Made by a program: the position numbers and the translations under genes. A DNA stretch of 64,000 nucleotides, from positions 310,001 to 374,000 of the forward strand of contig NZ_JAXHDF010000001.1 of the NCBI RefSeq assembly GCF_037071985.1, given 5' to 3'. This DNA is from Pseudogracilibacillus sp037071985 (GTDB lineage Bacteria > Bacillota > Bacilli > Bacillales > Amphibacillaceae). Below, piece by piece: positions 50,706 through 60,135 of this stretch (within the stretch, counting starts at the first letter, position 1; the number at the start of each line of letters is the position of its first letter). Under the pieces are notes generated by a model that was given only the letters and a program-made list of their open reading frames with translations, was not told where the DNA came from and searched no databases.

Positions 50706-52586
50706 TTAAATCATCACTTTACAAATATCATTTGTAAACTCAACCGGGTCTCCGATTGGCAATCCTTCAATAAGCATCGCCTGATTGTATAAGAGATTCG
50801 TATATAGTTTTAATTTTTCTTCATCATTTTCATTAGCGGCTTTTAATGCATTAAACACATCGTGATTTGTATTAATTTCTAATACTTTATCCGCTTTTAC
50901 ACCTTGTCCATCAGGCATTTGTTGCATCACTTTTTCCATCTCAATAGAAACTTCACCTTCTGTTGAGAAGCAGACTGGGTGAGAACGCAAGCGTTTTGAA
51001 GCTTTAACCTCTTTTACTTTATCTGACAAAATTTCTTTCATTTTCTCAAATAACTCTTTGTGATCTGTTGCTTCTTTTTCCGCTTCTTTTTTCTCTTCTT
51101 CAGATTCAAGACCTAGATCACCGCTAGAAACGTTTTTAAATTCTTTCTCTTTATAGTTCATGAGCATACGGATGGCAAACTCGTCTACATCCTCTGTAAA
51201 GTAAAGAATTTCATATCCTTTATCTGCTACAATTTCTGTCTGCGGGAGTTTTGCAATTCGTTCATTTGATTCACCTGTTGCATAGTAAATATACTTTTGA
51301 TCTTCAGGCATACGAGATACATATTCATCTAAACTTACTAATTTCTCCTCTTTTGATGAGTAGAACATTAATAAGTCTTGTAACACATCTTTATGCTGCC
51401 CGAAATCACTGTAAACACCATATTTTAATTGTCTACCAAATACATTGTAAAACTCTTCATATTTATCACGATCGTTCTTCAACATATTTTGTAATTCTGT
51501 CTTGATTTTTCGAGTAATATTTTTCTCAATCATTTTTAATTGACGATCATGCTGCAACATTTCTCTTGAGATATTGAGCGACAAGTCCTCTGAATCGACC
51601 ATCCCTTTTACAAAGCTGAAATAGTCTGGTAAAAGTTCTGCACACTTATTCATAATTAACACACCATTTGAATAAAGCTCCAGTCCTTTTTCATATTCCT
51701 TCGAGTAATAATCAAATGGCATTGTAGCAGGGATGTACAAAATAGCATGATAACGAATGGTCCCATCTACACTCGTATGGATATGTTTTAACGGCTTGTC
51801 AAAGCCATAATGCTTTTCTTGATAGAAATTTTCGTAATCTTCATCTGTAAGTTCACTCTTATTTTTGCGCCAGATCGGCACCATGCTATTAATTGTCTCT
51901 TCTTCAACATAATCGACATATTCTTCTTCATTATCTTCTTTTGGTTTGCTTTTTGTTACATCCATTTTAATCGGATAGCGAATAAAATCAGAATACTTTT
52001 TAATGATCTCTTTTAAACGAAACTCTTCTGCAAATTGGCTATATTTTTCTTCTTCTGTATCCTCTTTTAACGTCAATGTGATTTCCGTACCGACTTCAGA
52101 CTTCTCTGCAGGTTGAATCGTATACCCTTCTGCACCCTCTGATTCCCATTTATATGCTTGGTCACTACCAAATGCTTTACTTAAAACAGTCAATTTATCA
52201 GCAACCATAAAAGCCGCATAAAAGCCAACCCCGAATTGCCCGATAATATCGAAGTCTTCTTCCATTTCATTCTCTTTTTTAAAAGCGAGGGAACCACTTC
52301 TAGCAATCGTTCCTAAGTTCTCCTCCAACTCCTCTTGCGTCATTCCGATCCCTGTATCATAAATTGTTAATGTGTTATTTTCTTTGTCAGCTGCTACTTT
52401 TATATAGTAATCTTCACGATTAAAAGCGAGCGAATCATCCGTTAATGTTTTATAGTAAACTTTATCGATCGCATCACTGGCATTCGATATTAACTCACGT
52501 AAAAAAACTTCTTTTTGAGAGTAAATCGAGTTGATCATTAAATCAAGTAGCCGTTTGGATTCAGCTTGAAACTGCTTTTTTTCCAT
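50706..52586 (-). CDS. htpG: Molecular chaperone HtpG (Hsp90)
   Basis: A 626-residue Hsp90 chaperone. The GHKL ATPase domain (about residues 1-215) has ELISNASDAIDK, IYDTGIGMT and GQFGVGFYAAF. The middle domain includes SLNISREMLQHDR with the catalytic arginine, and the C-terminal dimerisation domain ends FTNDICKVMI. It folds and protects client proteins in the cytoplasm under stress. Start ATG 52586 follows AGGAGGCG. It is monocistronic behind its own promoter; element C lies immediately downstream. Confidence 0.97.
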   Translation of the reverse strand: MEKKQFQAESKRLLDLMINSIYSQKEVFLRELISNASDAIDKVYYKTLTDDSLAFNREDYYIKVAADKENNTLTIYDTGIGMTQEELEENLGTIARSGSLAFKKENEMEEDFDIIGQFGVGFYAAFMVADKLTVLSKAFGSDQAYKWESEGAEGYTIQPAEKSEVGTEITLTLKEDTEEEKYSQFAEEFRLKEIIKKYSDFIRYPIKMDVTKSKPKEDNEEEYVDYVEEETINSMVPIWRKNKSELTDEDYENFYQEKHYGFDKPLKHIHTSVDGTIRYHAILYIPATMPFDYYSKEYEKGLELYSNGVLIMNKCAELLPDYFSFVKGMVDSEDLSLNISREMLQHDRQLKMIEKNITRKIKTELQNMLKNDRDKYEEFYNVFGRQLKYGVYSDFGQHKDVLQDLLMFYSSKEEKLVSLDEYVSRMPEDQKYIYYATGESNERIAKLPQTEIVADKGYEILYFTEDVDEFAIRMLMNYKEKEFKNVSSGDLGLESEEEKKEAEKEATDHKELFEKMKEILSDKVKEVKASKRLRSHPVCFSTEGEVSIEMEKVMQQMPDGQGVKADKVLEINTNHDVFNALKAANENDEEKLKLYTNLLYNQAMLIEGLPIGDPVEFTNDICKVMI

Positions 52587-52625
52587 TATTCATACGCCTC
52601 CTAACAGTATTTTGTATCCATATAT

Positions 52626-52653
52626 ATTTTAAAATGAAAAAAGTAAAATTCAA
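52626..52653 (-). promoter_or_regulatory. htpG sigma-A promoter
   Basis: On the minus strand TTGAAT (52653-52648), 16 bp, TAAAAT (52631-52626). No CIRCE or CtsR operator overlaps it. On the other strand GTTTAA (52732-52737), 14 bp, GGAAAA is a weak sigma-B-like signal before the Hsp20 gene. Confidence 0.55.
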
Positions 52654-52794
52654 CTGATATGACTCTTTTTTCACTAGAAGCATGGAATGGTTTTAGTTTA
52701 TAAGTAATATTCTAATCATAACACTATTAATGTTTAATTTGACTTTATCGTGGAAAAATAAAGAGTGACTATCATATAAAGGGAGTGTTGATGT

Positions 52795-53256
52795 GTGCAA
52801 CCAATAAAACCTTGGAACTCTGACCAACATCCGATTCAGCGATTTAAAAATGAAATAGACGGAATGTTTTCTCGTATGTTTAACGATTCTTTTTTACCAA
52901 CAACTTCATTATGGAACGAGAATAACTCCTTTACACCAAAGTGTAATATTGAGGAGAAAAAAGACCACTATGTAGTTGAAGTTGAAATTCCGGGAGTTGA
53001 TCCGAAAGACATTAACATTGAATTAGAGGGCAATACAATGTCGATTAAAGGAGAACGAAAGCGGGAAATGAAATCAGATGATGACGAAAACAAAACACAT
53101 GTAGTGGAGCATAGTTACGGATCCTTTTATCGCTCTTTCACACTACCAAACAATATAAATGCTGATGAAATAAAAGCTGAAAATAAAAATGGTATTTTAT
53201 TCATTAACTTGCCGAAATCACAGGAAAGCAAACCGAGACGAATCGATGTTCAATAG
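52795..53256 (+). CDS. Small heat-shock protein, Hsp20 family
   Basis: A 153-residue alpha-crystallin-type chaperone. A variable N-terminus of about 45 residues is followed by the alpha-crystallin domain (CNIEEKKDHYVVEVEIPGV, GNTMSIKGERK, SFYRSFTLPNNIN, and NGILFINLPK). A short C-terminal tail lacks an obvious I-x-I motif. It binds unfolding proteins and keeps them soluble. GTG 52795 follows AAAGGGAGTG. Divergent from htpG, so the two chaperone genes share an intergenic control region. Confidence 0.92.
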   Translation: MQPIKPWNSDQHPIQRFKNEIDGMFSRMFNDSFLPTTSLWNENNSFTPKCNIEEKKDHYVVEVEIPGVDPKDINIELEGNTMSIKGERKREMKSDDDENKTHVVEHSYGSFYRSFTLPNNINADEIKAENKNGILFINLPKSQESKPRRIDVQ

Positions 53257-53260
53257 TATA

Positions 53261-53300
53261 AACGTTAAGCAGGAGGTATTTCCTGCTTAATGTTTTTTAT
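53261..53300 (+). terminator. Hsp20 terminator
   Basis: AACGTTAAGCAGGA and TCCTGCTTAATGTT pair with one mismatch around a 6-nt loop, followed by TTTTATTTT. The convergent thiolase gene ends 5 nt away and may use it too. Confidence 0.8.
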
Positions 53301-53304
53301 TTTC

Positions 53305-54510
53305 TTATTCATTTACATTTTCAATAGCAACAGAGATTCCTTGCCCAACTCCGATACACATAGTCGCTAAACCTCTTTTGGCATTACATTTTTTCATTTC
53401 ATGCACAAGTGTTGTTAGAATTCTTGCTCCACTTGCACCTAATGGATGGCCTAAAGCAATTGCACCACCATTTACATTAACTTTTTCCATATCCAAGTCT
53501 AGCTGTTTTACACATTCGATCGATTGAGATGCAAAGGCTTCGTTAATCTCAATAAGATCAAAATCACCTGCCGATAAGCTGGATTTTTCCATTAATTTTT
53601 TGGTCGAATTAATTGGACCAAGCCCCATAACTGCAGGCTCCACGCCCGCTGTTGCTGATGAAACAAACTTTGCCATTGGTGTTAAACCAAGTTCTTTTGC
53701 TCGTGTACGACTCATTAATAGTACTGCGGAGGCACCATCATTAATACCAGATGCGTTCCCAGCCGTAACCGTTCCTTCCGAGAATAGTGGTTTCAACTTG
53801 CTTAACTTCTCAATTGTAGTTGTTGGACGAGGATGTTCATCTAGATCAATTACAATTTTATTCCCTTTTCTATCTTGATAAATAACAGGTACAATTTCTT
53901 CTTTAAAACGATTATTTTCCATCGCAATTCGTGCTTTTTCCTGGCTCCGTACAGCAAATTCATCCTGCACTTCCCGAGAAATGTTGAAACGTTTAGCCAC
54001 ATTTTCAGCTGTTTCAGGCATGGAATCAGTTCCATACATGTCATGTAATTTTGGATTTACAAAACGCCAGCCAATCGTCGTATCAATCATTTCCATATTT
54101 CCTCTTGGAAAAGGAGATTCAGGCTTCTTCATGACAAAAGGAGCGCGGGTCATACTCTCCGTTCCACCTGCAATAACGATATCTTGTTCACCAGCTAAAA
54201 TAGATCTAGCTCCCATGCTAATCGCGTCAAGCCCTGATCCACAAAGACGGTTAATCGTTGTTCCACTTACAGTTTGAGGTAATCCCGCTAATAAAAGTGA
54301 CATACGGGCGACATTTCGATTCTCTTCTCCAGCTCCATTCGCATTTCCAAAAATAACATCATCAATTTCCTGTCCAGGTAAGTTTGGATTTCTATCTAGC
54401 AATGCTTTTATAACGATAGCACCTAGATCATCTGGTCGAACATCTTTTAAAGCACCGTTATATCTACCAATTGGTGTACGAACTGCATCTATAATAACTA
54501 CTTCGCTCAT
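53305..54510 (-). CDS. pcaF: Beta-ketoadipyl-CoA (3-oxoadipyl-CoA) thiolase
   Basis: A 401-residue thiolase with nucleophile C90 (INRLCGSGL), H355 (LGHPLGASG) and acid/base C385 (CIGVGQG). It is specifically PcaF-like: GNANGAGEENRNVARMSLL, DTTIGWRFVNP and YGTDSMPETAENVA match beta-ketoadipyl-CoA thiolases, rather than generic acetoacetyl-CoA thiolases. It would split 3-oxoadipyl-CoA into succinyl-CoA and acetyl-CoA, the final step of the pathway. It overlaps the CoA transferase B gene by 4 nt and is last in the operon. Confidence 0.9.
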   Translation of the reverse strand: MSEVVIIDAVRTPIGRYNGALKDVRPDDLGAIVIKALLDRNPNLPGQEIDDVIFGNANGAGEENRNVARMSLLLAGLPQTVSGTTINRLCGSGLDAISMGARSILAGEQDIVIAGGTESMTRAPFVMKKPESPFPRGNMEMIDTTIGWRFVNPKLHDMYGTDSMPETAENVAKRFNISREVQDEFAVRSQEKARIAMENNRFKEEIVPVIYQDRKGNKIVIDLDEHPRPTTTIEKLSKLKPLFSEGTVTAGNASGINDGASAVLLMSRTRAKELGLTPMAKFVSSATAGVEPAVMGLGPINSTKKLMEKSSLSAGDFDLIEINEAFASQSIECVKQLDLDMEKVNVNGGAIALGHPLGASGARILTTLVHEMKKCNAKRGLATMCIGVGQGISVAIENVNE

Positions 54511-55157
54511 TTGCTTTTCTCCTTTTGCAGTGCTTCACTTACGGTATATTTTGCCGTAGTATTTTTCTCTACTTCTTCTAAAGACGTATCTCCCATTAGC
54601 TCAATAAGTTCATAGCCAGTTTCTTTCCATTTAAACACTGCTAAATCTGTAATAATCATATCTGCTTTTCGAGTAGAAGTAATAGGAAGCGAACATTTAT
54701 CTACAAATTTCGGCGAGCCATCTTTTGATACATGCCCCATCGTAATAATAATTTTATTTGCGCCTGTGAGTAAATCCATTGCTCCTCCGACACCAATAAT
54801 TCCTTTGCCTGGAACTGCCCAATTAGCGACAATTCCACTTTCATCTACTTGAAGCGCACCCAAAATAGCCACATCTACGTGACCGCCACGAATCATGGCG
54901 AATGAATCTGCACTATGAAAATAACAGGCGCCGATTGCTTCCCCAACAGGGAGTTTTCCCGCATTTACAAGCAAAGGATCAATATCTTCCTCGCTCACAG
55001 ATGTTACACCTAAAAGACCATTTTCTGTGTGTAAATAATAGTCCTCTTTATTCAAAAAATCGGCTACAAGGGTAGGAATTCCAATACCGAGGTTAACAAC
55101 CGAATGAGGAGCGAGCTCTTCGGCTGTACGTTTTGCAATCATTTCTTTAGGACCCAT
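54507..55157 (-). CDS. pcaJ: 3-oxoacid CoA-transferase subunit B
   Basis: The 216-residue beta subunit of a succinyl-CoA:3-oxoacid CoA-transferase. The catalytic glutamate lies in HTENGLLG, followed by GGHVDVAILGALQVD and GKGIIGVGGAMDL. Such enzymes activate acetoacetate (ScoB) or 3-oxoadipate (PcaJ), and sequence alone does not separate them by eye. The PcaF-like thiolase and muconate cycloisomerase in the same operon favour 3-oxoadipate. It overlaps subunit A by 11 nt. Confidence 0.85.
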   Translation of the reverse strand: MGPKEMIAKRTAEELAPHSVVNLGIGIPTLVADFLNKEDYYLHTENGLLGVTSVSEEDIDPLLVNAGKLPVGEAIGACYFHSADSFAMIRGGHVDVAILGALQVDESGIVANWAVPGKGIIGVGGAMDLLTGANKIIITMGHVSKDGSPKFVDKCSLPITSTRKADMIITDLAVFKWKETGYELIELMGDTSLEEVEKNTTAKYTVSEALQKEKSK

Positions 55158-55842
55158 GCTCTACTACCCCTTCCTTTGTTAAAATAAGTTCACTTTTTAC
55201 AATGGCATCAACATATAAATGGGGCGTAACGATTTCTTCCGGTGAAAGTTCGCCTTCTTCCACAATTTGATCTACTTCCGCGATAACAAACTTCGCTGCG
55301 GTCGCCATGTTAGGGTTAAAATTTCTCGCGGTTTTATAATATACTAGATTCCCCTTTGTATCAGCTTTATAAGCTCGAATAAGTGCAACGTCTGCTTTAA
55401 GCGCCTTTTCAAATAAGTACGTTTCTCCATCTATCACTTTTGTTTCTTTGCCTTTAGCAAGTTCTGTTCCAACTGCTGTCTTCGTATAAAACCCACCGAT
55501 TCCAGCCCCACCTGCCCGAATTGCTTCAGACATTGTTCCTTGAGGAAGTAGCTCAATGTCTAATTTACCTTCATTGTAATATTGCACCGCTTCACGATTG
55601 CTTGTAAAATAAGAACCAATCGCTTTTTTAATCTTTCCTTGTCGTAATAATAGGCCTAATCCTTCCCCAGCCTCCCCTACATTATTACTTATAATCGTTA
55701 AATCTGTTGCATTATGTTCGATTAAGGCATCGATTAATGTCAAAGGACTTCCAATCAGACCAAATCCACCAACCATTAACGTATCTCCCGATTTAACACG
55801 TTTTATAATATCTTTTGCGTTCACTTCTTTTGCTAAGCCCAT
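55147..55842 (-). CDS. pcaI: 3-oxoacid CoA-transferase subunit A
   Basis: The 231-residue alpha subunit. LMVGGFGLIGSP near residue 25 is the CoA-transferase family signature, and IGSYFTSNREAVQYY, ELLPQGTMSEAIRAGGAG and GIGGFYTKTAVGT follow as in PcaI/ScoA. It works with subunit B to move CoA from succinyl-CoA to the 3-oxoacid. The start shares a base with the stop of the hydrolase gene. Assignment to 3-oxoadipate rests on operon context. Confidence 0.85.
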   Translation of the reverse strand: MGLAKEVNAKDIIKRVKSGDTLMVGGFGLIGSPLTLIDALIEHNATDLTIISNNVGEAGEGLGLLLRQGKIKKAIGSYFTSNREAVQYYNEGKLDIELLPQGTMSEAIRAGGAGIGGFYTKTAVGTELAKGKETKVIDGETYLFEKALKADVALIRAYKADTKGNLVYYKTARNFNPNMATAAKFVIAEVDQIVEEGELSPEEIVTPHLYVDAIVKSELILTKEGVVEHGS

Positions 55843-56693
55843 TACTTCACTCCCTTTGTTGCTAAAAACATTTCAATTTGACTAATAATTTCAGGCTGTT
55901 CATTAAAAACAAGTTCATAATGGTTAACATCTGTATATTTTGTTTCCATTGTTGAGACTAGCTTTCTTGCTTTCTCATAACCTGCCTCCTGAAATAAAGG
56001 AGCTTTGTCTGCTATTTTACCAGTTGCAATAAATAATAGTGAATGTGCCGAAACTTGTGGGAAAACTTCCTCTGGTTTAAACGTATAAAAACTCTCAAAA
56101 TCCTGTTCAATTAAGATTGGGTCTGACTTATGTGTCCACCCGTTTTTATCCTGTTCAATATCATATTTAACTATTTCAGCCAACGTTTCATTCCAGTGTA
56201 CTTTTAAGTTTGTATAAAGACCTTCTACTTCATCAACATAGGATTGTTCTGTACTATACACTTTTGATAGCCTATTCAGAGAGGGCAACACAAGTTGTCT
56301 AGAAGTATCGTCTGCTTCCCCAGCACCATCTAGCAGTATGAGCGCTTCTACTTGTGATAATTTACTTGCTACAAGTGAACATATATATGCTCCCATTGAA
56401 TACCCCATTAAAATAGGCCGTTCTATTTCCAGCGTTTCAATGAGATCGATTAAATCATTTGCATGGGAAAAAATAGATGTTTCTTCTATTGCTCCATCGC
56501 TATTTCCTCGTCCTAAAATGTCATAACTTATAAAACGATATTGACCAGTTAATGCTTTTTGATAATGGTAAAATTGTTTATGATTACCGGTTAAACCGTG
56601 TGCGGCAATAATTGTCCCTTTATCACCGGGTGTATCATTAATGTAAAGCGTCCGACCATTCTTTGTTTTAATTTTTTGTTTCACGTTTCTCAT
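55842..56693 (-). CDS. Alpha/beta hydrolase, probable 3-oxoadipate enol-lactonase
   Basis: A 283-residue alpha/beta hydrolase: oxyanion motif AAHGLTGN, nucleophile elbow GYSMGAY, an acid candidate in LLFIATGK or further on, and the histidine in VNHYELVF. Its place between muconate cycloisomerase and CoA transferase genes is where PcaD, which opens 3-oxoadipate enol-lactone, should act. Sequence similarity to PcaD is only at fold level by eye, so the symbol is left blank. It lies 12 nt after the DUF3237 gene. Confidence 0.75.
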   Translation of the reverse strand: MRNVKQKIKTKNGRTLYINDTPGDKGTIIAAHGLTGNHKQFYHYQKALTGQYRFISYDILGRGNSDGAIEETSIFSHANDLIDLIETLEIERPILMGYSMGAYICSLVASKLSQVEALILLDGAGEADDTSRQLVLPSLNRLSKVYSTEQSYVDEVEGLYTNLKVHWNETLAEIVKYDIEQDKNGWTHKSDPILIEQDFESFYTFKPEEVFPQVSAHSLLFIATGKIADKAPLFQEAGYEKARKLVSTMETKYTDVNHYELVFNEQPEIISQIEMFLATKGVK

Positions 56694-56705
56694 CTACCCT
56701 CCATC

Positions 56706-57173
56706 TTATTCAACTGTATAAATAGAATAATTAACTCCATTAGGTAAACGAATACCATTTGAGATGAATATTCTGCGATTTAACCAATCATATTTTGGAT
56801 CTGCTGTTTCAAAAATTGGTGCTGTTCTAAAGTAATATTCACTTGGGTCTACGTCTTCACCAGCATCCAGTCTCCCCAAGACCTCTTTTGAGCCAGTCCG
56901 AACCCCGCGATATGTCATTAAAATCAATGCATTATCTTCCGTCTGTAAAAGGATACGTACATCTTGGATTATCGTTCCATCTTCTCGAACAGTAATCCAA
57001 TCATCTCCCCCTGGAATGACCTCAGCAGTTAACTTTTCGCCACGCAATTTACCGCCTGTCACACGAATAATCCGTCTATTTCCGATCGGTGTTTTTCCAG
57101 GTAAATGGGCGCCTTCAACTGTTAATTCCATATCACATAGAAATGAAAGTTCCGGAGCCTCTAAATGTCTCAT
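56706..57173 (-). CDS. DUF3237 protein, candidate muconolactone isomerase substitute
   Basis: A 155-residue beta-rich protein matching DUF3237: PIGNRRIIRVTGGKLRG, VIPGGDDWITVREDG, ILMTYRGVRTG and YYFRTAPIFETADPKYDWLN. The fold is lipocalin-like and members are seen with aromatic or sugar catabolic genes; no function is settled that I know of. It overlaps the cycloisomerase gene by 4 nt, exactly where CatC would be expected, and no CatC-like gene is present. An isomerase role is therefore a reasonable, untested idea. Confidence 0.8.
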   Translation of the reverse strand: MRHLEAPELSFLCDMELTVEGAHLPGKTPIGNRRIIRVTGGKLRGEKLTAEVIPGGDDWITVREDGTIIQDVRILLQTEDNALILMTYRGVRTGSKEVLGRLDAGEDVDPSEYYFRTAPIFETADPKYDWLNRRIFISNGIRLPNGVNYSIYTVE

Positions 57174-58315
57174 ACAATCACTTCTCCTTGTTCTTTTCGG
57201 CGATATTTTTTAACTTTCTCCTCATCTAGCTCCACTCCGAGACCCGGTTTGTTAGGCACATGGATAAAACCATCTTTAATCAGTAACGGTTCTTTTACCG
57301 GATCATCTGCAAGCCATGTTGGACCAAAAAATTCACTTCCATAGTCTAAATTAGGAATAGAAGCTACTGCGTGTAAACAAGCTGCCGTTCCAATTGAGCT
57401 TTCCAAAGACGTTCCTCCAAAACAAGAAATACCTGCTGCTTCTGCAATACCAGCAATTTTAATTGTATTTTTCATTCCACCAGATTTATGGACTTTTAAG
57501 GAGAATATATTTGCTGCCTTTTCCTTCGCTAATGTATATGCATCTTCAACAGTCGCTAAGCTCTCATCTGCCATTACTGGAACTTTTTTCATATCGACAA
57601 GCATTGCCGCTCCTTCTATATCACGCGGATCAAGTGGCTGTTCTAAAAAGTTAATTCCCGCATCAAAAAAGCGATCCATCCATTTCATTGTTGTAATTCG
57701 ATCCCAAGATCCGTTTGGATCAATACCGATGGAAGAGATTCCTTTAATTCCTTCCGCTATGCGAATATTACGTTCTGCATCTGCATCAGGTGCTTCCTTA
57801 CCTGATTTCGTCTTAAAGTTGGCATACATCTTATTTGCAACATACCCTTTAGCTTCTTCAATATCTCCATCTTCCGTTCCTGAAGCAAGAGCCCATCGTA
57901 CAGCGACTTTATCCTGATATAGACTGCCGAGTAATTGATGAACTGGAGCCTGATATAATTTCCCTAATGCATCAAATAAAGCCATTTCAACTGTCGCTTT
58001 AGCAAAAGGATTTACTCGTATTTGTCTGTTAATCACTTGTAGAATTCTTTCAATATACTCCGGACTTTCGCCAATAAGGATCGGTGTTACGTATTTATCA
58101 ATGACAAGTTTCATCGTTTCTACACTTTCGCCATTCCACCATATTCCTGGTGTCGTTCCTTCTCCAATCCCAACAATACCGTTACTTAATTCAATTTTTA
58201 ATAATACAAAGCTTTTGGTAGACACCTTCTCTGTCGAAAATTGATGAGGCCTTTTGATCGGGATATCTAACAAATCAGTTGTTACTTTACTTATATACGT
58301 TTTATTGTTCTTCAT
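57170..58315 (-). CDS. catB: Muconate cycloisomerase-like enolase-superfamily enzyme
   Basis: A 381-residue member of the muconate-lactonizing subgroup of the enolase superfamily. All key residues sit one position from those of P. putida MLE: K168 and K170 (FKTK), metal ligands D199, E225 (EQP) and D250 (MADES), and K274 (SLKVHKSGG); E305 lies in GTSLESSIG. The predicted reaction is cis,cis-muconate to muconolactone. Other enzymes of the subgroup are dipeptide epimerases or o-succinylbenzoate synthases; the PcaF/CoA-transferase neighbours argue for muconate or a close analogue. Ribosome site AAAGGAA. Confidence 0.82.
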   Translation of the reverse strand: MKNNKTYISKVTTDLLDIPIKRPHQFSTEKVSTKSFVLLKIELSNGIVGIGEGTTPGIWWNGESVETMKLVIDKYVTPILIGESPEYIERILQVINRQIRVNPFAKATVEMALFDALGKLYQAPVHQLLGSLYQDKVAVRWALASGTEDGDIEEAKGYVANKMYANFKTKSGKEAPDADAERNIRIAEGIKGISSIGIDPNGSWDRITTMKWMDRFFDAGINFLEQPLDPRDIEGAAMLVDMKKVPVMADESLATVEDAYTLAKEKAANIFSLKVHKSGGMKNTIKIAGIAEAAGISCFGGTSLESSIGTAACLHAVASIPNLDYGSEFFGPTWLADDPVKEPLLIKDGFIHVPNKPGLGVELDEEKVKKYRRKEQGEVIV

Positions 58316-58349
58316 CTACAAATTCCTTTCACATCATTTATTTTCTGCT

Positions 58350-59621
58350 TTATTTCATAAACTCTGTTAGCCACAATGAAATAGAAGGGAAAATTATTAC
58401 TAAGATTAAAGCTAAAATTAATAATATAATAAACGGAAAAACACCTTTCACTACATCTTCTACTTTTTCACGGGTTATACCTGAAACTACAAATAAATTA
58501 AGTCCCACAGGCGGAGTGATCATACCAATCTCTAAATTAATAGTCATAACAATTGCAAAATGAAATGGATCAATACCAAAGTAATAAACCATAGGTAACA
58601 AGATTGGAAGTGTAATTAAAATAATAGAAACTGATTCTAAAAAGACACCTAAAATCAAAAATAAAATTCCTGTTAATATAAAGAATCCCCATTTATTTAA
58701 GTTAATCGTTCCTAACCATTCTCCTAAGGCTACAGGTATTTGCTCATTCGTTAGAAAAAGACTAAGTAAACTTGCTCCACCAATGATTAAAAATATCATT
58801 GAAGTTACGTTAATGGATTCTACTAAGATAGTTCGGGTATCTCTAAATTTTAGCTCCTTATAAACAAATGCCGATACTATAATTCCGTACACTACCGCTA
58901 TAATCGATGACTCAGTAGGTGTCGCTATCCCCGTATAAATACTTCCCATAATAATAATAGGCAGCAACATTCCCCAAACCGCTTTGAATGTATGTTTTTT
59001 CTTTTCTTCCCAACTAGCCTTTTTCATGGATTTATAATTATTTTTCCGAGCATAAAATATTGCGGAAGCTAGTAAAACCCCTGATAAAAATATGCCGGGA
59101 ATGACCCCTGCAATAAATAGCTTTCCAATTGATATTTCAGCAATAATTCCAAACATAATTAATACGATACTGGGAGGAATTAACATCCCCAATGTTCCGG
59201 ACGCTGCTACTAATCCCATGGCATACTTTTTGTCATAACCGTTATTTACCATTGCAGGAATCATAATCGATCCAACTGCCGCAGCTGTTGCCGGACTAGA
59301 ACCAGAAATTGCTGCAAAGATTGTACATGTTAATACAGTGACTATTGCTAATCCGCCTGGTAAATGTCCCAACCAAGCTTCTAATGCATTAATTAAATAT
59401 TTCGTTAATCCTCCCCTGGCTAATATTACTCCTGCTGTTACAAAGCCTGGAATAGCTAATAAAGGAAAGCTTTCCATTGCAGTAAACATTTTTTGGGGAA
59501 ACATGGATAAATTAAAACCGCTTAAAACTAATACGATACTACTAGATACTGCTAAACTTATCCCTATTGGTATCCGTAGTATAAGCATGACGAAAAAGAT
59601 ACTAAATAGAAGAAGAATCAT
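58350..59621 (-). CDS. dctM: TRAP transporter large membrane subunit (DctM)
   Basis: A 423-residue, roughly 12-helix DctM protein. FVTAGVILARGGLTKYLI, GSSPATAAAVGSIMIPAM and MITPPVGLNLFVVSG are conserved. It forms the Na+-driven channel that takes up the organic acid delivered by DctP. The start overlaps the end of dctQ by 20 nt. It lies 34 nt before the cycloisomerase gene, which suggests the transporter brings in that enzyme's substrate. Confidence 0.92.
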   Translation of the reverse strand: MILLLFSIFFVMLILRIPIGISLAVSSSIVLVLSGFNLSMFPQKMFTAMESFPLLAIPGFVTAGVILARGGLTKYLINALEAWLGHLPGGLAIVTVLTCTIFAAISGSSPATAAAVGSIMIPAMVNNGYDKKYAMGLVAASGTLGMLIPPSIVLIMFGIIAEISIGKLFIAGVIPGIFLSGVLLASAIFYARKNNYKSMKKASWEEKKKHTFKAVWGMLLPIIIMGSIYTGIATPTESSIIAVVYGIIVSAFVYKELKFRDTRTILVESINVTSMIFLIIGGASLLSLFLTNEQIPVALGEWLGTINLNKWGFFILTGILFLILGVFLESVSIILITLPILLPMVYYFGIDPFHFAIVMTINLEIGMITPPVGLNLFVVSGITREKVEDVVKGVFPFIILLILALILVIIFPSISLWLTEFMK

Positions 59622-60096
59622 ACGTTCCCGCCTTTCTCATATTTTTAATGAATCGCTCAATAAATCGAATGAGAAAGAAAAATCCCGAAAGGGGAAGTAT
59701 CAAGTATACCAACCACATTGGTATTCCTACTGTCATTGATACCATACCGGTTTTATGTGTTGAAACAACTAGAACAGCACTATAATAAACTAAGCAAACA
59801 CAAAATACGACACCGACAAAATTAGCGATAATGTCTACAACGCGTTTTATCGTCGGTGATAATTTATCATAAAATAGATCTATCGATATATGCTGGTTAT
59901 TTCGTAAAGCGATTGATAATCCAAAAAGTATTCCCCAAAGAACACAATACATCGAAATTTCCTCAACCCATGGTTTAGGGGTCTTAAATACGTAGCGAAG
60001 AATTACTCCATAAAAAATTAGTCCTAAGCCACTAATAAAAAATATTCCAGTAAGAACATCTTCCAATAATGTCCAATACTTATTCAGTCTACCCAT
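59602..60096 (-). CDS. dctQ: TRAP transporter small membrane subunit (DctQ)
   Basis: A 164-residue, four-helix DctQ protein. KPWVEEISMYCVLWGILFGL and HISIDLFYDKLS are the family signatures. It pairs with DctM and docks the substrate-binding protein. ATG 60096 follows GAGGAGAAGG. The 106-bp gap to dctP holds a perfect 12-bp hairpin that could set different expression levels for dctP and the rest. Confidence 0.9.
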   Translation of the reverse strand: MGRLNKYWTLLEDVLTGIFFISGLGLIFYGVILRYVFKTPKPWVEEISMYCVLWGILFGLSIALRNNQHISIDLFYDKLSPTIKRVVDIIANFVGVVFCVCLVYYSAVLVVSTHKTGMVSMTVGIPMWLVYLILPLSGFFFLIRFIERFIKNMRKAGTYDSSSI

Positions 60097-60135
60097 ATTC
60101 CTTCTCCTCTCTAGATGGGTTCAATTAAAACTTAG

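Noticed and set aside
52732..52757. Sigma-B promoter before the Hsp20 gene
   Set aside because: GTTTAA is perfect but the -10 part (GGAAAA) matches poorly; kept only as a remark.
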